From assembly GCA_023101885.1 (NCBI GenBank), contig JALPQD010000639.1, forward strand, positions 620,001 to 684,000: a stretch of DNA of 64,000 nucleotides, in the 5' to 3' direction. Below are positions 10,739 through 22,945 of the stretch, piece by piece (position 1 is the stretch's first letter; each line of letters starts with the position of its first letter). Source of the stretch: Typhlomys cinereus. Its lineage: Eukaryota; Chordata; Mammalia; Rodentia; Platacanthomyidae. A model generated the notes under the pieces. The model was not told where the DNA came from and did no database searches. It saw nothing but the letters and a program-made list of their open reading frames with translations. The position numbers were made by a program, and so were the translations under genes.

Positions 10739-10989
10739 GTAACATTTATTTACCTAGAGATGTCTCAATCATCTTCTGTCTACTATTCCTTCCTTTTCCT
10801 TCTTCTTCCCATGTGCCACACCCATTTTCATGTCTTTATGAAGCACTTTGCTTGACTAGAGTTGCCTATGTGAAGTATGCACCCCAGAGAGGCTGTTTTC
10901 TTCAGTGTGATAATCACTTTCTTGTGAGAGTATACATAAAACTAACTCATTCATATGCCCCCTCTACCATAGTTCAAAACTAATAAATC

Positions 10990-11230
10990 TGGACTGGGGA
11001 GATGGCTTAGGGATTAAACCTCTATCTCACTAGTAAAATGTCCTGAATTCTGATCGCAGACACCAGGCAGAAATGGCAAAGAGAAGATAGTACAATCCAG
11101 GTTGATTCTCAAAGTCATCCTTGGGCCTCTACAGGCACACACAGTGCTCTCTGATACAGACACAGACTCACAGATATATGCACATAAACTGATAAATCTG
11201 AAAGAAAAAATCATACTCTACCTTTCAAGA
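10990..11230 (+). mobile_element. Old tRNA-derived SINE
   Basis: The head 'actggggagatggcttaggg' is followed by a diverged B-box region, a body with 'caccaggcagaaatggcaaa' and a degenerate CA-rich tail. It is clearly older than the copies with intact target duplications. Confidence 0.7.
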
Positions 11231-11302
11231 AAGAGGACACAGGAATTACCTTCCCACACCCAGGGAAAACTATGGACACATTCTTTGAATCTTGTCCTAC
11301 CT

Positions 11303-11570
11303 AGTTTGGAGAGATGGCTCAGTGGTTAAAGTTTTCCCGTGCAAGCTAAAGTATCTGAGTTCAGATCTCCAGATCCCACATGAAAAATCCCCATCAGGAA
11401 TGGTGATAGTCTGTGATTCTGACCTTGAAAAACAGAGACAGGGAAACTCTAGGAGGAAGCAATGAGGCAGAAGAGCAATTCAGGATGATACCAATATCAC
11501 CCTTGTGGCCTCTGCCAGTCCACACACTCAAATGCGCTCTTAGTTGACAGTTCCTTCACTGAGAGAAAAT
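11303..11570 (+). mobile_element. Old tRNA-derived SINE
   Basis: The head 'ggagagatggctcagtggtt' with 'gagttcagatctccagatcc' in the B-box area is close to the B2/ID-like group. The tail is eroded. It lies about 75 bp downstream of another SINE in the same orientation. Confidence 0.7.
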
Positions 11571-13052
11571 TCTCAGAGACCCAGGATAACCACATGGACA
11601 GGTAGTTTAAGATGTAACCATGCATGTATTATACATATACACAGGTAGTTGTAACTTTAGCATTCCATTTTCTCCCCAGTTTTCTTGATCACTGAAAAGT
11701 TAGTCAAAAGAGATACAAGATTATTTGTACACTCACCTCCTCTGAAAGAATGACACAATGAAGATTGTCACTTTTATTTAAATTTATTCCATGATGTGAT
11801 GTCATTCACAGCACATAGTTGTCTTTTGGTCATTTTTACTCAACCTTTGTTTCCACATATTCTTGCCAATAGTCATTTTAGCATGATATTTTGCATACCA
11901 AATATATGCAAAACACATGATATAATTTACACTGGCAAATTTAAGTTTAGTTTTAAGAATACCCATGAAAGGATGTCATTTGTTGTTAAGGTGATTGAAA
12001 AAAAAAACTATGACATTAAAGGAAATGTCGATGTCTCCATTTAAAATTTCCCTTATGTTTTCTTTCCATATTAATAGTATTTTTCCTCTATTTTATAATC
12101 TCTTACAGCTATCTGCAAAAATACATGAAGATAATTTTAGCACAGGAAGACACTATTAAATCTTCTTGAACTCAGTTCTATTCGACTTGATTGGTAAGTT
12201 CAATTTCATATAAAATCTTAAAATATTCAAATAGAGTTTAGGACCTTGTAAAATGAAGTTAACAAACAGATCAAGCAGATTATGACAATCAGCTTTAATT
12301 ATTCAGTTTCCTTCCTGTCCATGCTTTAAGAACACTGTGATTTTTTGTTGTGCTATAAAATAGCATGGGGAAAGGTAGCATTTATAATGACCAATCATCT
12401 GTCACCTACAGGGGAAAGTCATGCATTTGCTGCCCACATTTTTTTTTCATTCTGTCAAGCCCAATCCCCAGGTAGGATGGTAAAGAGTTGAGAATCTTAC
12501 TGCATACCCAGATCTTGGCACATAATAAATGGTCAATGAATACAGACAGAATATTCAATGAATATATTCATTAAGCAATCCCACTTCATACAGAAAGAAG
12601 TGTTTGCCACTAGTTTTTCTTCCGTAATCAATTATAGTAAATATTAACTCACCTTAATTCATGAATGTCAATGTTGTTATCACTATTATATATAATGTAT
12701 GATTTGACAGTTCAGCACAAACAATTGCAGAGAACATCATGTTGGACATCGGCAACATTTTGTAAACTTGTTCTGCTCAGGTGTGTAAACCAATGCACTT
12801 GATGGTATAAGACATATCTACACGGTGCAAACTCACAGATATCTTGAGAGTTAGGTGCTGGTTTGTATCATAAATTACAGTGTGATTGAATTTGCTCTTT
12901 TCCCAATGTATATGATAGTTTACCTACTTAGAACAGACTACTTTGCTTTGCATTAAAAGATGAATCATGGGAAGTAAAAATTAAAAATAAAACCAAAGGT
13001 AGTGTTCAAAAGTTATAAAAAGAGAGAAGGAAAGAAGAGGAACGGGGAATAT
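11571..13052. other. Unique AT-rich non-coding stretch
   Basis: No recognisable repeat over about 1.5 kb. Open frames stay below 85 codons and are unconvincing. Confidence 0.4.
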
Positions 13053-13438
13053 TGTAGTTACTGTGCATGGTATTGATCAATTCATCACCAAAAGCTTAAA
13101 AGAACAAGCGGTTTTATTTTGACTTAGGACTCTGGGTTACAGCTCCTTGTCTAGTTTAATAAGAGATTCTATATGAACATCTGGGGTTGAGGGAACTGGC
13201 TGTACCTGCTGAGAGGACAATCCTTACTTAATAGCCTGGCAAATCTGGCAAAGTATGCAAAAAATGTCAAGTTCTTCTATCTTATTCACCTACTCAGGAC
13301 CTGTTTATGCTCTCATGGGGTGGATCTTTCCCCATCAATCTCCTTCCAGTTGGGTTGGGACTTAACTGCTAGGTTTCCATAGCTGTGCCCAGAATTCAGC
13401 ATCTTTAGGTGTCAAATTGACAGTGTCTAACTGTGACA
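13053..13438 (-). mobile_element. MaLR-type solo LTR (same family as 44.0 kb)
   Basis: A 386-bp unit from TGTAGTTA to CTGTGACA. In reverse complement it matches the LTR at 44026-44425: TGTCA start, 'ggtgtcaa/ttgacac' segment, 'aataaaaccg'-type polyA region and CTACA end. Related reverse-strand copies lie at 38378 and 40150. No internal region is attached, so it is a solo LTR or a fragment. Confidence 0.75.
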
Positions 13439-13915
13439 GGGGGCAGAAAGATTGTAAGAGCAAAAGGATGGGAGGAGTCATGATATGCAAGATACTCCAC
13501 ACAAGTTAGGGCCAAAGCAATTATAATAGGACTCTGCATGATCTGCGCAATGGCCAACATATCATTGACCCCTCAAAGTCTAGCATGGACTAAAGGCACT
13601 AGGATCCTTAGAAGCTAGGGATTAACAGCCATAATAGTGTTCCTATACTTAAGGGGAACACAAGAAAGAGTTGTAGGAAATGCCACTGAGTCCTTATACT
13701 TCATCAGAGATGAGAACCCAGAGGAAAGTTTGATATACACATTAAAGGATGCTTCAGAGATGGGGGGAGGGGGTACTGGAGAAAGGGAAGGAGGGGGGAA
13801 AGGAAGGGGAAAAGGGAGGAGGCAGCAGCGAGGTCCAGGGAGGGGTGGAGGGAGGGAGGGGACAGGGGTACCTATTTCATTTGTATAGCAGAAAAATAAT
13901 AAATTAAAAAAAAAA
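13439..13915 (+). mobile_element. L1 3' UTR with G-rich tract
   Basis: 'gcagaaagattgtaagagc' at the start and 'tctagcatggactaaaggca' in the middle resemble rodent L1 3' UTRs. A G-rich polypurine tract (about 13755-13866) follows, then a short AT segment and a poly(A) tail at 13903-13915. There are many G runs of three or more, so G-quadruplex formation is possible. The 83-codon Gly/Arg-rich frame at 13637-13888 is this tract. Confidence 0.75.
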
Positions 13916-13919
13916 AGAT

Positions 13920-15040
13920 AAAGGTGGGAGAAACCTGGTCCTTGACTTCAACTTATTAGCAGCTGGGCCCAGCAGAGGTCTCTAGAGCTATGTGGGGCCT
14001 CGAAGACAGAGTGGGGCTACTTGACTCTACCTTTGTCTTTCAAGTCATGGCTTTGAGCACCTTGTTTCTCCCACAAGCTCTCACCATGATGCTCTTCCTT
14101 ACTTCATGACAAAAATCATTACCAGTGACCAGTCATGGATGAGAATGTCCAAGACTACCAGGCAAAGTAAAGCTTTTCTCTTCCTAAGTTGCATGTCATT
14201 GTAGCTAATTTTTGTAGCTGAGATATGAAAAGTTTATACTCTTCATTTTTTTTCTCAGGCATTGCTCAAATGAAAAACATTTAAAAACACCATGCTAACT
14301 ATGAATGAAGATGAGTTTTGTGTTTCCACCAGAAACTGTATGTCTCAATATCCCAAATGTGGCCTTAACTAAATCTAATACAGGCTCCAAAAGTCATTAA
14401 TGATTCATTTATTTTTGGTGCATTAGCTATTTCAAGAAGGATAACATTCTGTAATGTATGCTGTTGTCTTATCTAACAAAAGGAGTGATTACATATGAAC
14501 TCACACCTATTTCTCTCTCATCTACAGTTCCAGTTAGTTTCTGAAATGGTGAATAATTACAAACTCTACAAATACTATCTATGATTTTTTCCTACATAAA
14601 CATATGTGTATTAAAGTATAATTCATAGAATAGGCAAGTAAAGATTTCTGACAAAAGTAAAATAGCATGTTATACTTAATAAAATTTAAGTGATTAAAAG
14701 AATTGTCTCTATGTGAATCTCTCTCTGTTTCCTTTTTTTGTCTAAACAACTAATAATTTTATTTTTTATTTTTATTTTTTCCTATTATTCAGGACTTTGA
14801 CTGTTTAACTTCTTTGTAACATTGTTATTTACCAAGCACTACATGCTTGCTCCTTGTAGTTACCAAGCTTCCCAGTTTCTTGGTTTCCAAAGTCTCTGGT
14901 ACTGTGGATACCATTTTAAAATAACCATAAATATTGGTAACTCTTTTCTTATGCAATATATATTTATTTCATGAAGTAAATGAAACAATATGCTAAGATC
15001 CATATCAATATCACACATTTTCCTTAAAATATAATTTCTT
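13920..15040. other. Unique non-coding stretch
   Basis: No repeat recognised and no coding potential. Confidence 0.4.
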
Positions 15041-15041
15041 C

Positions 15042-15125
15042 CAGGGATTTATCTCAGTGGTAGAGTGCTTACTTGCAAACATAAGACTCTCTAGTGCTGT
15101 TTTCAGCACTACAACACAATAACAA
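15042..15125 (+). mobile_element. ID element (diverged)
   Basis: 'ggatttatctcagtggtaga' (A-box region) and 'gtgcttacttgcaaacataa' closely follow the rodent ID consensus, which derives from tRNA-Ala/BC1. The B box is decayed. A short A-rich tail follows. Confidence 0.75.
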
Positions 15126-15129
15126 TGAA

Positions 15130-17175
15130 AACTAACCAACAGTCATTACTGCTATAATTATGTGCTGACTTTAGCATAATTTTGAAAATATGTGTTAATA
15201 CATTCGAGTAAAATTTAAAAAAATAAACATGATCAATCAAACTACAGAAATAAAACCACTTATCATTTTTAAAAATATTAAATTTAAGCTTTTAATTTTT
15301 TTCTTTGAAAGGGTCAGAGATATTGTAGGGTAATTTTGAATTGGTATAACCTTCAAGAGATATATTGGGTGATATCTATCAATTCCATAAAAACTTGAAG
15401 GCAGCTTTAGGAACAAAATCTCAGAGCTATCTGTCCAGTCTGTGACCTTGAACTGTCCTTTCTTATAAAAGAGGAGGAGATGGGGGAATTGATTGGTTAT
15501 TCAGGGTCCTTTCTTCTATGGAGATCAGAAATGACATATAAGCTTCTCTGATCACGTAGTATCAATAGCTCTTCTCTGGTCACATGTTCTATGAAGCAAA
15601 GAAATTTGTTTATCAACAAGTTACAGTAAAGGAACACAAAAAGACTGTCAGATATATAAAGTTAGCTTCATAATTTGAGTATTTGTTTGAATACCTCAAA
15701 TGGGATAAGACAAAATTATGAGCTTAATATTATCTTCTGTTTTACTTTGCTACCTTGGGTCAGTTTGTCTTTGCTAGAGAAATATTTTCAATATCATCAA
15801 AATGTTCTCTTTAATACAGAATAGAAGTATTTATTTTGCTTTGCTGAGTCTCTCATATACTGAGGCTGACCTCAAACTTGCCATGATGTTGAGGATAACC
15901 TGAACCCCAGGAATTTCCATCTCTGAAATTATTATTTATAAACTATGTATAAATCTGACCACTAGAATAATCAGGTAATGTGCAGCATAAAAAGCCGTAA
16001 ATACATTGTATTATTATTGAGACAACTGCTTCAAGAATAATTTGTTACATACTAAAAAAAAGAAAATATTGAATTGAAGTCATAAAATATAGACCTATTT
16101 TTTCTCATAAGTGTTGCCATGGGCAAATAACTTTAAAAGACTAAGATTCTATCATGTAAAATACAAGCTTTGGTCCCCTTTATAGTGGAGGTAAAATTAT
16201 ATGAGACAACATACAGCACAGGAAGTTGCTTGTAGAAAAGAAATAAATGTTTTTCATTGATCATTGTGTGCAATGGTGGTTCTTTCATGTTTCAAGTCAT
16301 GGACATGAAATCTTTACTGTTTAAAAACTCTTCAGGAAATATACTAAATATAAGAAAAAATTATTTTGGCAGAGTTGTATTTAAATTACCTTAGATATTT
16401 TTATACTTTACTCTTGCAGAGAAATTGGTATTAATATCTCTGCAAAAGAAATATTATGTTTTGACTATCCACAATGGGAAATGGTAATCTATGATATTGC
16501 AATATGCCATAATTATAAGTAATCCTTCTTAATATCTTACAAACCTGCCTGTAATTACATGAAAGAACCTCAGTCCCTAAGGACCTTAAGCCAGCTGTTT
16601 CCTGTCATCAACTCAGTCCTTGGAATTAGAGAATTGTAGATCCAAATGGATTTGATTAGACAAGTATGCAGAGAAACAAGTGGAGACTTTGACAGACTTC
16701 TCCAATGGCGACAGGAGAAATTTCATTTTTGCTGTGCAAATTCTCCCTGTTGGGTTCAGACGAGCCATGGCAGGTGGCTGAACTCACTGAGCTACAGTCT
16801 CAAGACATATCTGAAAATCAGAAAATCTTCCCCAAAGTGAATTTAATGTAAATATAAGCTGGAAAATAGTTTTCCTTAAAAATGCATAAGCTTCTTTATC
16901 AACCTTTCAGAACAAAATGAGATTAATATTAGTTAATAATTTAAGCACACCCTGTTTTCAAAAACAAAGAGATAGCAGTGGAAAAAGGAAGTAGCAAATA
17001 CATAAAACTGCAGGAATATCCAGCTGTCATAGTCCATCAAACTCTTACAAGTGAATTAATTTTCTGAATCAATCTTGTAGTAATGGACATGTAGATCAAG
17101 TCTGATCCCAATCATTGAGTCCTACTGAGCAAATGGTTCAATTCCCATTCTTTCGTTTATTAAGAGCTTTTTTTG
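15130..17175. other. Non-coding stretch with a B1-like remnant
   Basis: Mostly unique AT-rich DNA. About 15838-15905 ('ctgaggctgacctcaaactt') looks like an antisense B1/7SL-derived fragment. The short open frame at 16646-16840 has no recognised domain. Confidence 0.4.
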
Positions 17176-17179
17176 ATTT

Positions 17180-17218
17180 CTTTGTGTGTGTGTGTATGTG
17201 TGTGTGTGTGTGTGTGTA

Positions 17219-17257
<39 letters not shown>

Positions 17258-17405
17258 CAGAGAGAATCATAGCACATGTATAGAAGTTAGAAGAGAATTT
17301 TTGGAAGTCAGGTCTTTCCATACATGGACTCTGGGGATCAAACTCAACTCACCAGTTTTCTACATAAGCACGTTTAGTAACTGAGCCACCTTGCAATTTC
17401 TCTAT
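17180..17405 (-). mobile_element. B4/RSINE-like SINE, reverse strand
   Basis: A (GT)n head (17184-17252) precedes 'ctctggggatcaaactcaac' and 'gtaactgagccacctt', the antisense B and A boxes of a tRNA-derived rodent SINE. Diverged copy. Confidence 0.65.
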
Positions 17406-17447
17406 ACTAATTCATCAGTAAAATTCTAATGTAGAAAAACATTGATA

Positions 17448-17800
17448 TTGGACCACCAAGATGGCTCAGTGGATGAAGTATTTACATACAAGCATGAGGA
17501 CCAAGGTTTAGATGTGCAGAAACCAGGTAAATGCCAGACAAATGCAGCAGTTCTCCTGTCCTCCCTACTGGAGACCTCAGAACAAGCTGGTTAGCTAGAC
17601 AAGACAAGCCTACAATCTCAGGACTCAAGTGAGAGACTCTGTCACTATATACAAGAGGGAGATCAATCAAGGATGACACCTGATATCAACTTTTAGTTTA
17701 CACAGACATACGCACACAGGCACACAAATATACACACACATTCATCTACACACATTTAAGCACACATAAACACATTCTTGCCATTAAACACATGCACAAA
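17448..17800 (+). mobile_element. B4/RSINE-like SINE
   Basis: 'accaagatggctcagtggat' at the head and 'catgaggaccaaggtttaga' as B-box region are followed by a long body and a CA-rich tail. It lies in opposite orientation to the SINE just upstream, so the two tails point away from each other. Confidence 0.65.
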
Positions 17801-17919
17801 AAATGTAATCAAAGAAAGAAAACTGTTGACATGAAAATTCTCTGAAACTGTTTCTGTTAAAAGTTATTTGTAGCTAATGCGTAGAATAAAAGTCTGGATT
17901 TTATTTTTTTGAATATACA

Positions 17920-18118
17920 TTTAAGAATGATTCTCATACTAGATAATACTCAGTGGTCCCTACAAGTGAAAAGTTTTGAAAATAGGAGGAGTAGGCAGAA
18001 GAAAGGAAAGATTATAGGGGGAAAAAGAGAAGGGATAGTATTTTGACTAGGGGGTGAAAATAATATAAAGCCAGCATATCCATATATATAACATTAAAAT
18101 AATAAAGATTTAAAAAGA
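17920..18118 (+). mobile_element. Short L1 3' end
   Basis: A purine-rich stretch (17985-18055) followed by an AT segment and an A-rich tail, with the same architecture as the L1 tails at 5.9 and 21.4 kb. Heavily 5'-truncated and diverged. Confidence 0.45.
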
Positions 18119-18627
18119 AGTGATTCTATTTCCATAGTTTATCTTCTAATTTGTATTTTTAATTTTTATGTTATTAACTATGTTATACTTTAATCCAAAA
18201 GAAATGAATCAAGTAAATTAACACTAAAGAATGGAAATCATCAGTTCAAGGTATGATTTTGTGTAGTTCAACATACTCTTCACTTGCTTAGAATATGCAT
18301 GTGGCAATAGTTGCTACTGTTAAAAATGGGAATTTGACAAGGTAGATTAAATAAACCGGTATATGTTATTTTATTGCAATAATATCTGCAATTCAGGAAA
18401 ATCAACATCTCAAATCTCCCTCAAAGACTTGATAAATGTAAAGATGCCAAACAAGCAAATCTACTCCCACTACTTATGTAAGTCCAACATCTAAATCATA
18501 TAATGCACAGAGAATATGTTCAGAAATTAAAAATTGTCTATAGAGATTCCTGACCTTATTTAGAGATTAAGATTACAGTCACCTTATTTAGAGAAGGGCT
18601 TGCTCAACATGTTCTCCATTAAATTGA

Positions 18628-18750
18628 AGTTGTAGTACATGTCTGAGGACTTAGCACTTGAGAAATGGAGGGAAGAGGATTTTGAGTTCAAAATTAGCAT
18701 GAGCTACAAAGTAACATCATAAATGAGACAGAGAGAGAGAAAGAGAGATT
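18628..18750 (+). mobile_element. B1-like (7SL-derived) remnant
   Basis: 'aggacttagcacttgagaaa' and 'tttgagttcaaaattagcat' parallel the B1 consensus segments 'cccagcacttgggagg' and 'gagttcaaggccagcc'. It ends in a short GA-rich run. Diverged. Confidence 0.55.
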
Positions 18751-18844
18751 GTCACCATTGACATGGAGGTTATGATACTTTATTACAAGTGACAAATGAT
18801 ATATTTCCTTGGAGGTAACAATTATTTTCACATAGGTAAGTTAG

Positions 18845-19157
18845 GCATTTTTTTCTTTTACTTATTTATTATTTTGAGAGTGTTTGTGTATGTGTATGTG
18901 TGTGTGTGTGTTTTGTTTGTGTGTCAGAGGGCACTGTGTATCCCTATGGAGGCCTAAGGGTGACTTCAGGAATCACTCTGTATTTTTCTACCTCCTTTTT
19001 GCTTCACTCTGGGATTTACCAGCCTCCGCTAACCAAAATGAGAAATGCAAGTCATAACATTTTCCACCTGGCATTTTACATGGTACATGGGATCCAAACT
19101 GAGGACCTTCTGCTTGAGAAACAGAGTCTTAACCCCTGAACCAACTCTCCAGCCATT
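18845..19157 (-). mobile_element. Old tRNA-derived SINE, reverse strand
   Basis: A (TG)n segment, then a GC-moderate body, ending with antisense B and A boxes ('gggatccaaactgaggacct', 'tcttaacccctgaaccaact', 'ctccagcca'). Same subfamily as the copies at 24.2, 38.8 and 61.4 kb: all share 'gtcagagggcactgtgt'-like body sequence. Confidence 0.8.
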
Positions 19158-19900
19158 TTTCTGTTGTACACCTGGGAATGTTTGAGCAGAAACGTCAAAT
19201 AAGATCAAATGGTACCTAAGCAGCCCTTTGGGAGGAGTCTAAAAACTCATGTTGTGAGTTTTCTGTTGTGAGACAGAAGCAGAATTCACTGATGCAACAA
19301 AATACTGAATATTCCTCCATAAACCTTCTGTCCTAGGCAAGAGTTGCTATCCCCTATTTTGGCCTATGAGGAAACCCAATGCTGAAAGTTCCTCTGTGGG
19401 AAGATTCAATCAATTTTTCCCTTAAGCTTGTATTGAACATACACCACAATATAAACAAAATTATTTATGTATGTTTTGAAACAGTTCTGGCCTTCTCTTT
19501 TGTAGTGAGTTTGATACCTCAAAAGTGAACATATTGTGTTCAAAATTCCAAGCTGGAATTTTGATAGGTCATCTCTAATTAAATTGAGAAATTTCAGAAA
19601 TGTTATAGCTAAAAGCTATAAACATAAAGTCAGGCATGCCGAATATTTCAATTGCCTTCTGAGATTAAAGAGTTGCTTAGAATTCTTTACATGATAGTGA
19701 ACGATAGTGTCTATCCAATGTGTATTTGCAGAAGAGCAGGCAAGAAATGCAAGTGAGAGCACTGAAGGAGGGAAGGAAAAGCAAAACAACATTACAAACA
19801 GATCTCAGTCAAGTATTTCTCCAGCTTTCTTCAGAACTTTTGTCTTATAGATGCCATGAAATGATTGTAGATAAAAAAATGTTCTAAAAACATGGCATTA
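19158..19900. other. Unique non-coding stretch with a perfect hairpin
   Basis: No repeat family recognised. It contains a perfect 11-bp inverted repeat with a 3-nt loop (arms 19540-19550 and 19554-19564). Confidence 0.45.
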
Positions 19901-19915
19901 AAACTGTTACCATGG

Positions 19916-20194
19916 GACTGGAGAGGTGGCTCAGGGGTTAAGCCTCTGCCTTGCAGGCAGAAAGTCCTGAGTTCAGATCCCAGATCCCATGTTATAGACG
20001 CCAGGCGGAAGTGGGGGCGGCCTGCGCTTCTGGTCCTGGTAGGACGGAGCCTGTGAATCCCAGGGCAGAAGGAGGTGGAGGCGTCCATGGTGGTTCCCAA
20101 TTCGTCCGTGGTTCTACACACACACATACACACATGCGCACACACATACATATGCACACACGCACAATTGAATAAATAATAATAAAAAATTTTC
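19916..20194 (+). mobile_element. Young tRNA-derived SINE
   Basis: Full-length copy with A box, B box, GC-rich body, CA-rich stretch and an AATAAATAATAATAA tail. It is flanked by 'aaactgttaccatgg' (19901-19915) and 'aaactgtgaccatgg' (20195-20209), a 15-bp target-site duplication with one substitution. The 121-codon reverse frame at 19831-20196 is antisense SINE. Confidence 0.9.
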
Positions 20195-20429
20195 AAACTG
20201 TGACCATGGACCTTGAAATACTAACTTGAAATATAAAACTCAGTTTTTCCATTGAAAGGAGATGGTTTCTGTTCCATCCAACGGATGTAGAAACTATTGA
20301 GGAAAGAAAAAAGACAAAAGCAATATTTAGCCATGACCAAAGATTTCCAAGATCAATGAGAGTACACACAAACCTCTTAAATGCAGTTACTGTAACTTTC
20401 AATTTAAGCAGAGATGGAAGCTGTAGACT

Positions 20430-21520
20430 CTACAATAAGTAAAGGATGGAATAATAGAATACTACCCAGTGATCAAAAATGAATTAATGTCATTTGTTGG
20501 TAAATGGATGAAATTGGAAGTATTTATATGAGGAAAGTATCCAAGGCACAGAAAGGCAGATGTTGCATGTTTTCCCTCATAATGACATACTCAAGGGGAC
20601 AGCTCAACAATATCCATTATAACTGCAAAGGAACATAACTAGCCTGGAAGGGAAAAGAAGACTCCAGGAGAGTGGAGAAAGGAACACAGCTAAATAGATA
20701 AATAAGGTCACTGTTACAAAAAAACATAAGTATTGAGACATCTGATCCTGTCCACTGTCATTTTTTTCCCCATCTACTGTTATTTAGACTGGCTTACAGT
20801 GCTGTGCATGTATTCCCTGTCATGGGGAGTGGTGGTTTAAAGGTTAATAATCAGTTGTGGTTACCTGGAGGCTTACCCCACTCTATACTGTGTCCTATAA
20901 AAGCTTTTTTTTTTAAATTTTTTTTTCTTTATCTTTGGATAGGAGAGGGTCTCAACACTCAGACAGGACCCTGCCTAGTAATGTGGAAGAAATTGACAAG
21001 GGCCAACCAGACTGCAGAGTATCAGCAACCGTGTAATGTTCACCAGCCAAATCTTTCCCCAGCCTACGGCTCAGGAAACCTTGCGGAAGTGTAGGCAGTA
21101 AGACTGTAAGAGACTCAAGATGGAGAAATCCTCCCCTGGACAAAACATTCCACTCCAGGCAGGACTGATGCATCTAGGAACTCATTGAAATGAGATCTGT
21201 CCTCACCAGACCTGCATAATGGTTGACATACCAATATGCCCCCATAGACAAGCAAGAATCTCAGGAGAAATTATTTTTAAAAGTAGGACAGATAAAAGGA
21301 CTGTCCTTATCAGTGGATCTGCCCAAGGAAAGGTCACTTGGTTTTCAAAGGCCTGAATCACCACTAGAACAGATGATCTGGAAGGAACCCCAGGACCCAT
21401 AGAAGCAGGCAGACAAGGGGATTTGTAGAAGTAGGATAGGTGGATGAAAGGAGGGAAAGGAAGGGACGGACAGGGATAATTACTTATTTTTTCTTGTAAA
21501 ACTAGGAAATAATAAGGGTG
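20430..21520 (+). mobile_element. L1 3' end, about 1.1 kb
   Basis: 'aatgaattaatgtcatttgt' and 'aaatggatgaaattggaagt' (near 20480-20520) match the end-of-element region of mammalian L1s ('...tggatgaa.ctggag...'). A 3' UTR follows and then the purine-rich tail (21415-21475) and an A/T-rich end. It is a 5'-truncated L1. Open frames at 20804-21625 are not coding. Continuity between 20640 and 20950 is inferred. Confidence 0.6.
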
Positions 21521-21524
21521 CAGG

Positions 21525-22740
21525 CAAATCATGTAACCTATACAGACACCTGACACCTCTTGCATAGGAGACCGCCACACTTGGGAAAAATCTGGACTCG
21601 ATGTTTTGATTTTATTGAAGAACATTGAAAAATGGTCTTTAATTTGTGTTTTAATTTTAAATTTTTAATGTTTTAAATGTTTAAATTTTGTTTTAATTTT
21701 TGTTATACTCCAAAAATATAGTAACCTTTCATAGAATGAACTACAGAGCTACAGGACAAAGCTATCATCATCCTTAATATGGGAGGAGCCACCATATTTA
21801 TTGTAAGTAGGACAAATGAGATGAATTGCCACTACTTCTAAGAACCAGGCAGCATTGTTCCTGATTTCTACACAAGCGAGATTAGAAACTTCTACCATTT
21901 TCAAAAAGTACCAAGATCACTGAAATATTAATGCTTAAGAATTATGCCTCTATGATGAAATATTATAATACTAAAGAATACTCATATGAGCATTAACAGT
22001 TGCAATTTTAGTTGAAGAAAAAATTAATTCAGACTTGAATTTAAAAATTTAATCCAGAATGTTGAGATATTGTTTTACATATCTAGGAGTCATTATATTT
22101 ACACATTTCTCATTTATAAATCCCCTTATGGCAATTGCTATTGTCTAATCACTTGAGAAATAAAATATAAAAATAAACAACAGAAAATAAATAGAGCTGA
22201 GTTTTCAACTTTGCTGACTTTTAAAGAATATCTATTATTTTCAAAATGAATCAAGCTTTTGAACAGTTTTTCTGACTAACAAAATACAAAACAGAAAAAT
22301 ATAAGGGCATAAACTCACATTATCACATACCTGAAAAGTGCACTAATTACATACATGCTTTTACTTTTCATTTAGCAACATTCAGTAAGCAGTGTTCTGG
22401 ATGTGTAATGATAAAAATATTAAATTCAACCTTTTATGATGTAGTTATTTCTGCAAATTTGGTAAGCTAATAATTTTATCAACTTGGTAAGAAACCTAGG
22501 GATCATCTAAAAAGTAGGCTTTAAAAATGTACCTTCATAGTAACAAATTTCATCATACTAAGCAAATAGTTTATAATCTAGGATATCCTTTTTGATTAGA
22601 GATACAATATGAATCAAGAATGTAACTCTGATTTTTCTTACAGCCAATTTTTTAAAAAAGATTCTAAAAGTATTATCCTTTTACTATTTACACTAGCTAC
22701 AATCCAAGCATCTGATAGAAACTTGCCATTGGTGGACGTC
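21525..22740. other. AT-rich unique non-coding stretch
   Basis: Very AT-rich, with no repeat recognised and no coding frame. Confidence 0.4.
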
Positions 22741-22744
22741 ACTA

Positions 22745-22945
22745 ATTGAAACATTTGTTTTTGGCTCAATGGGTAATGACACTTGCCACCAACCCTGCCA
22801 ATCTAAGATCCAAACCCAGAGTCCACAAAGTAGGAGAGGGTCCATATGCGACTCTTCCCTGGCCTCAACATGAACACAGTGATGTATGTATGGCCCAGCA
22901 TCTACACAAGAGCCTACACACACATGATAAATAATAAGGATAAGC
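22745..22945 (+). mobile_element. Old B4-like SINE
   Basis: 'ggctcaatgggtaatgacac' followed by 'ttgccaccaaccctgccaat' matches the head of old rodent tRNA-derived SINEs ('ggctcagtgggtaaaggcgcttgccaccaagcc' type). The tail is CA-rich and ends in AATAATAAGGATAA. Confidence 0.65.

Noticed and set aside
10463..10983. Two long Leu/Ser/Tyr-rich frames (130 and 154 aa)
   Set aside because: They are translations of the TATC/TGTC microsatellite.
19831..20196. 121-aa reverse-strand frame resembling other frames at 7.6, 10.2, 27.5 and 45.7 kb
   Set aside because: The similarity is real but reflects the antisense strand of one SINE family, not a gene family.
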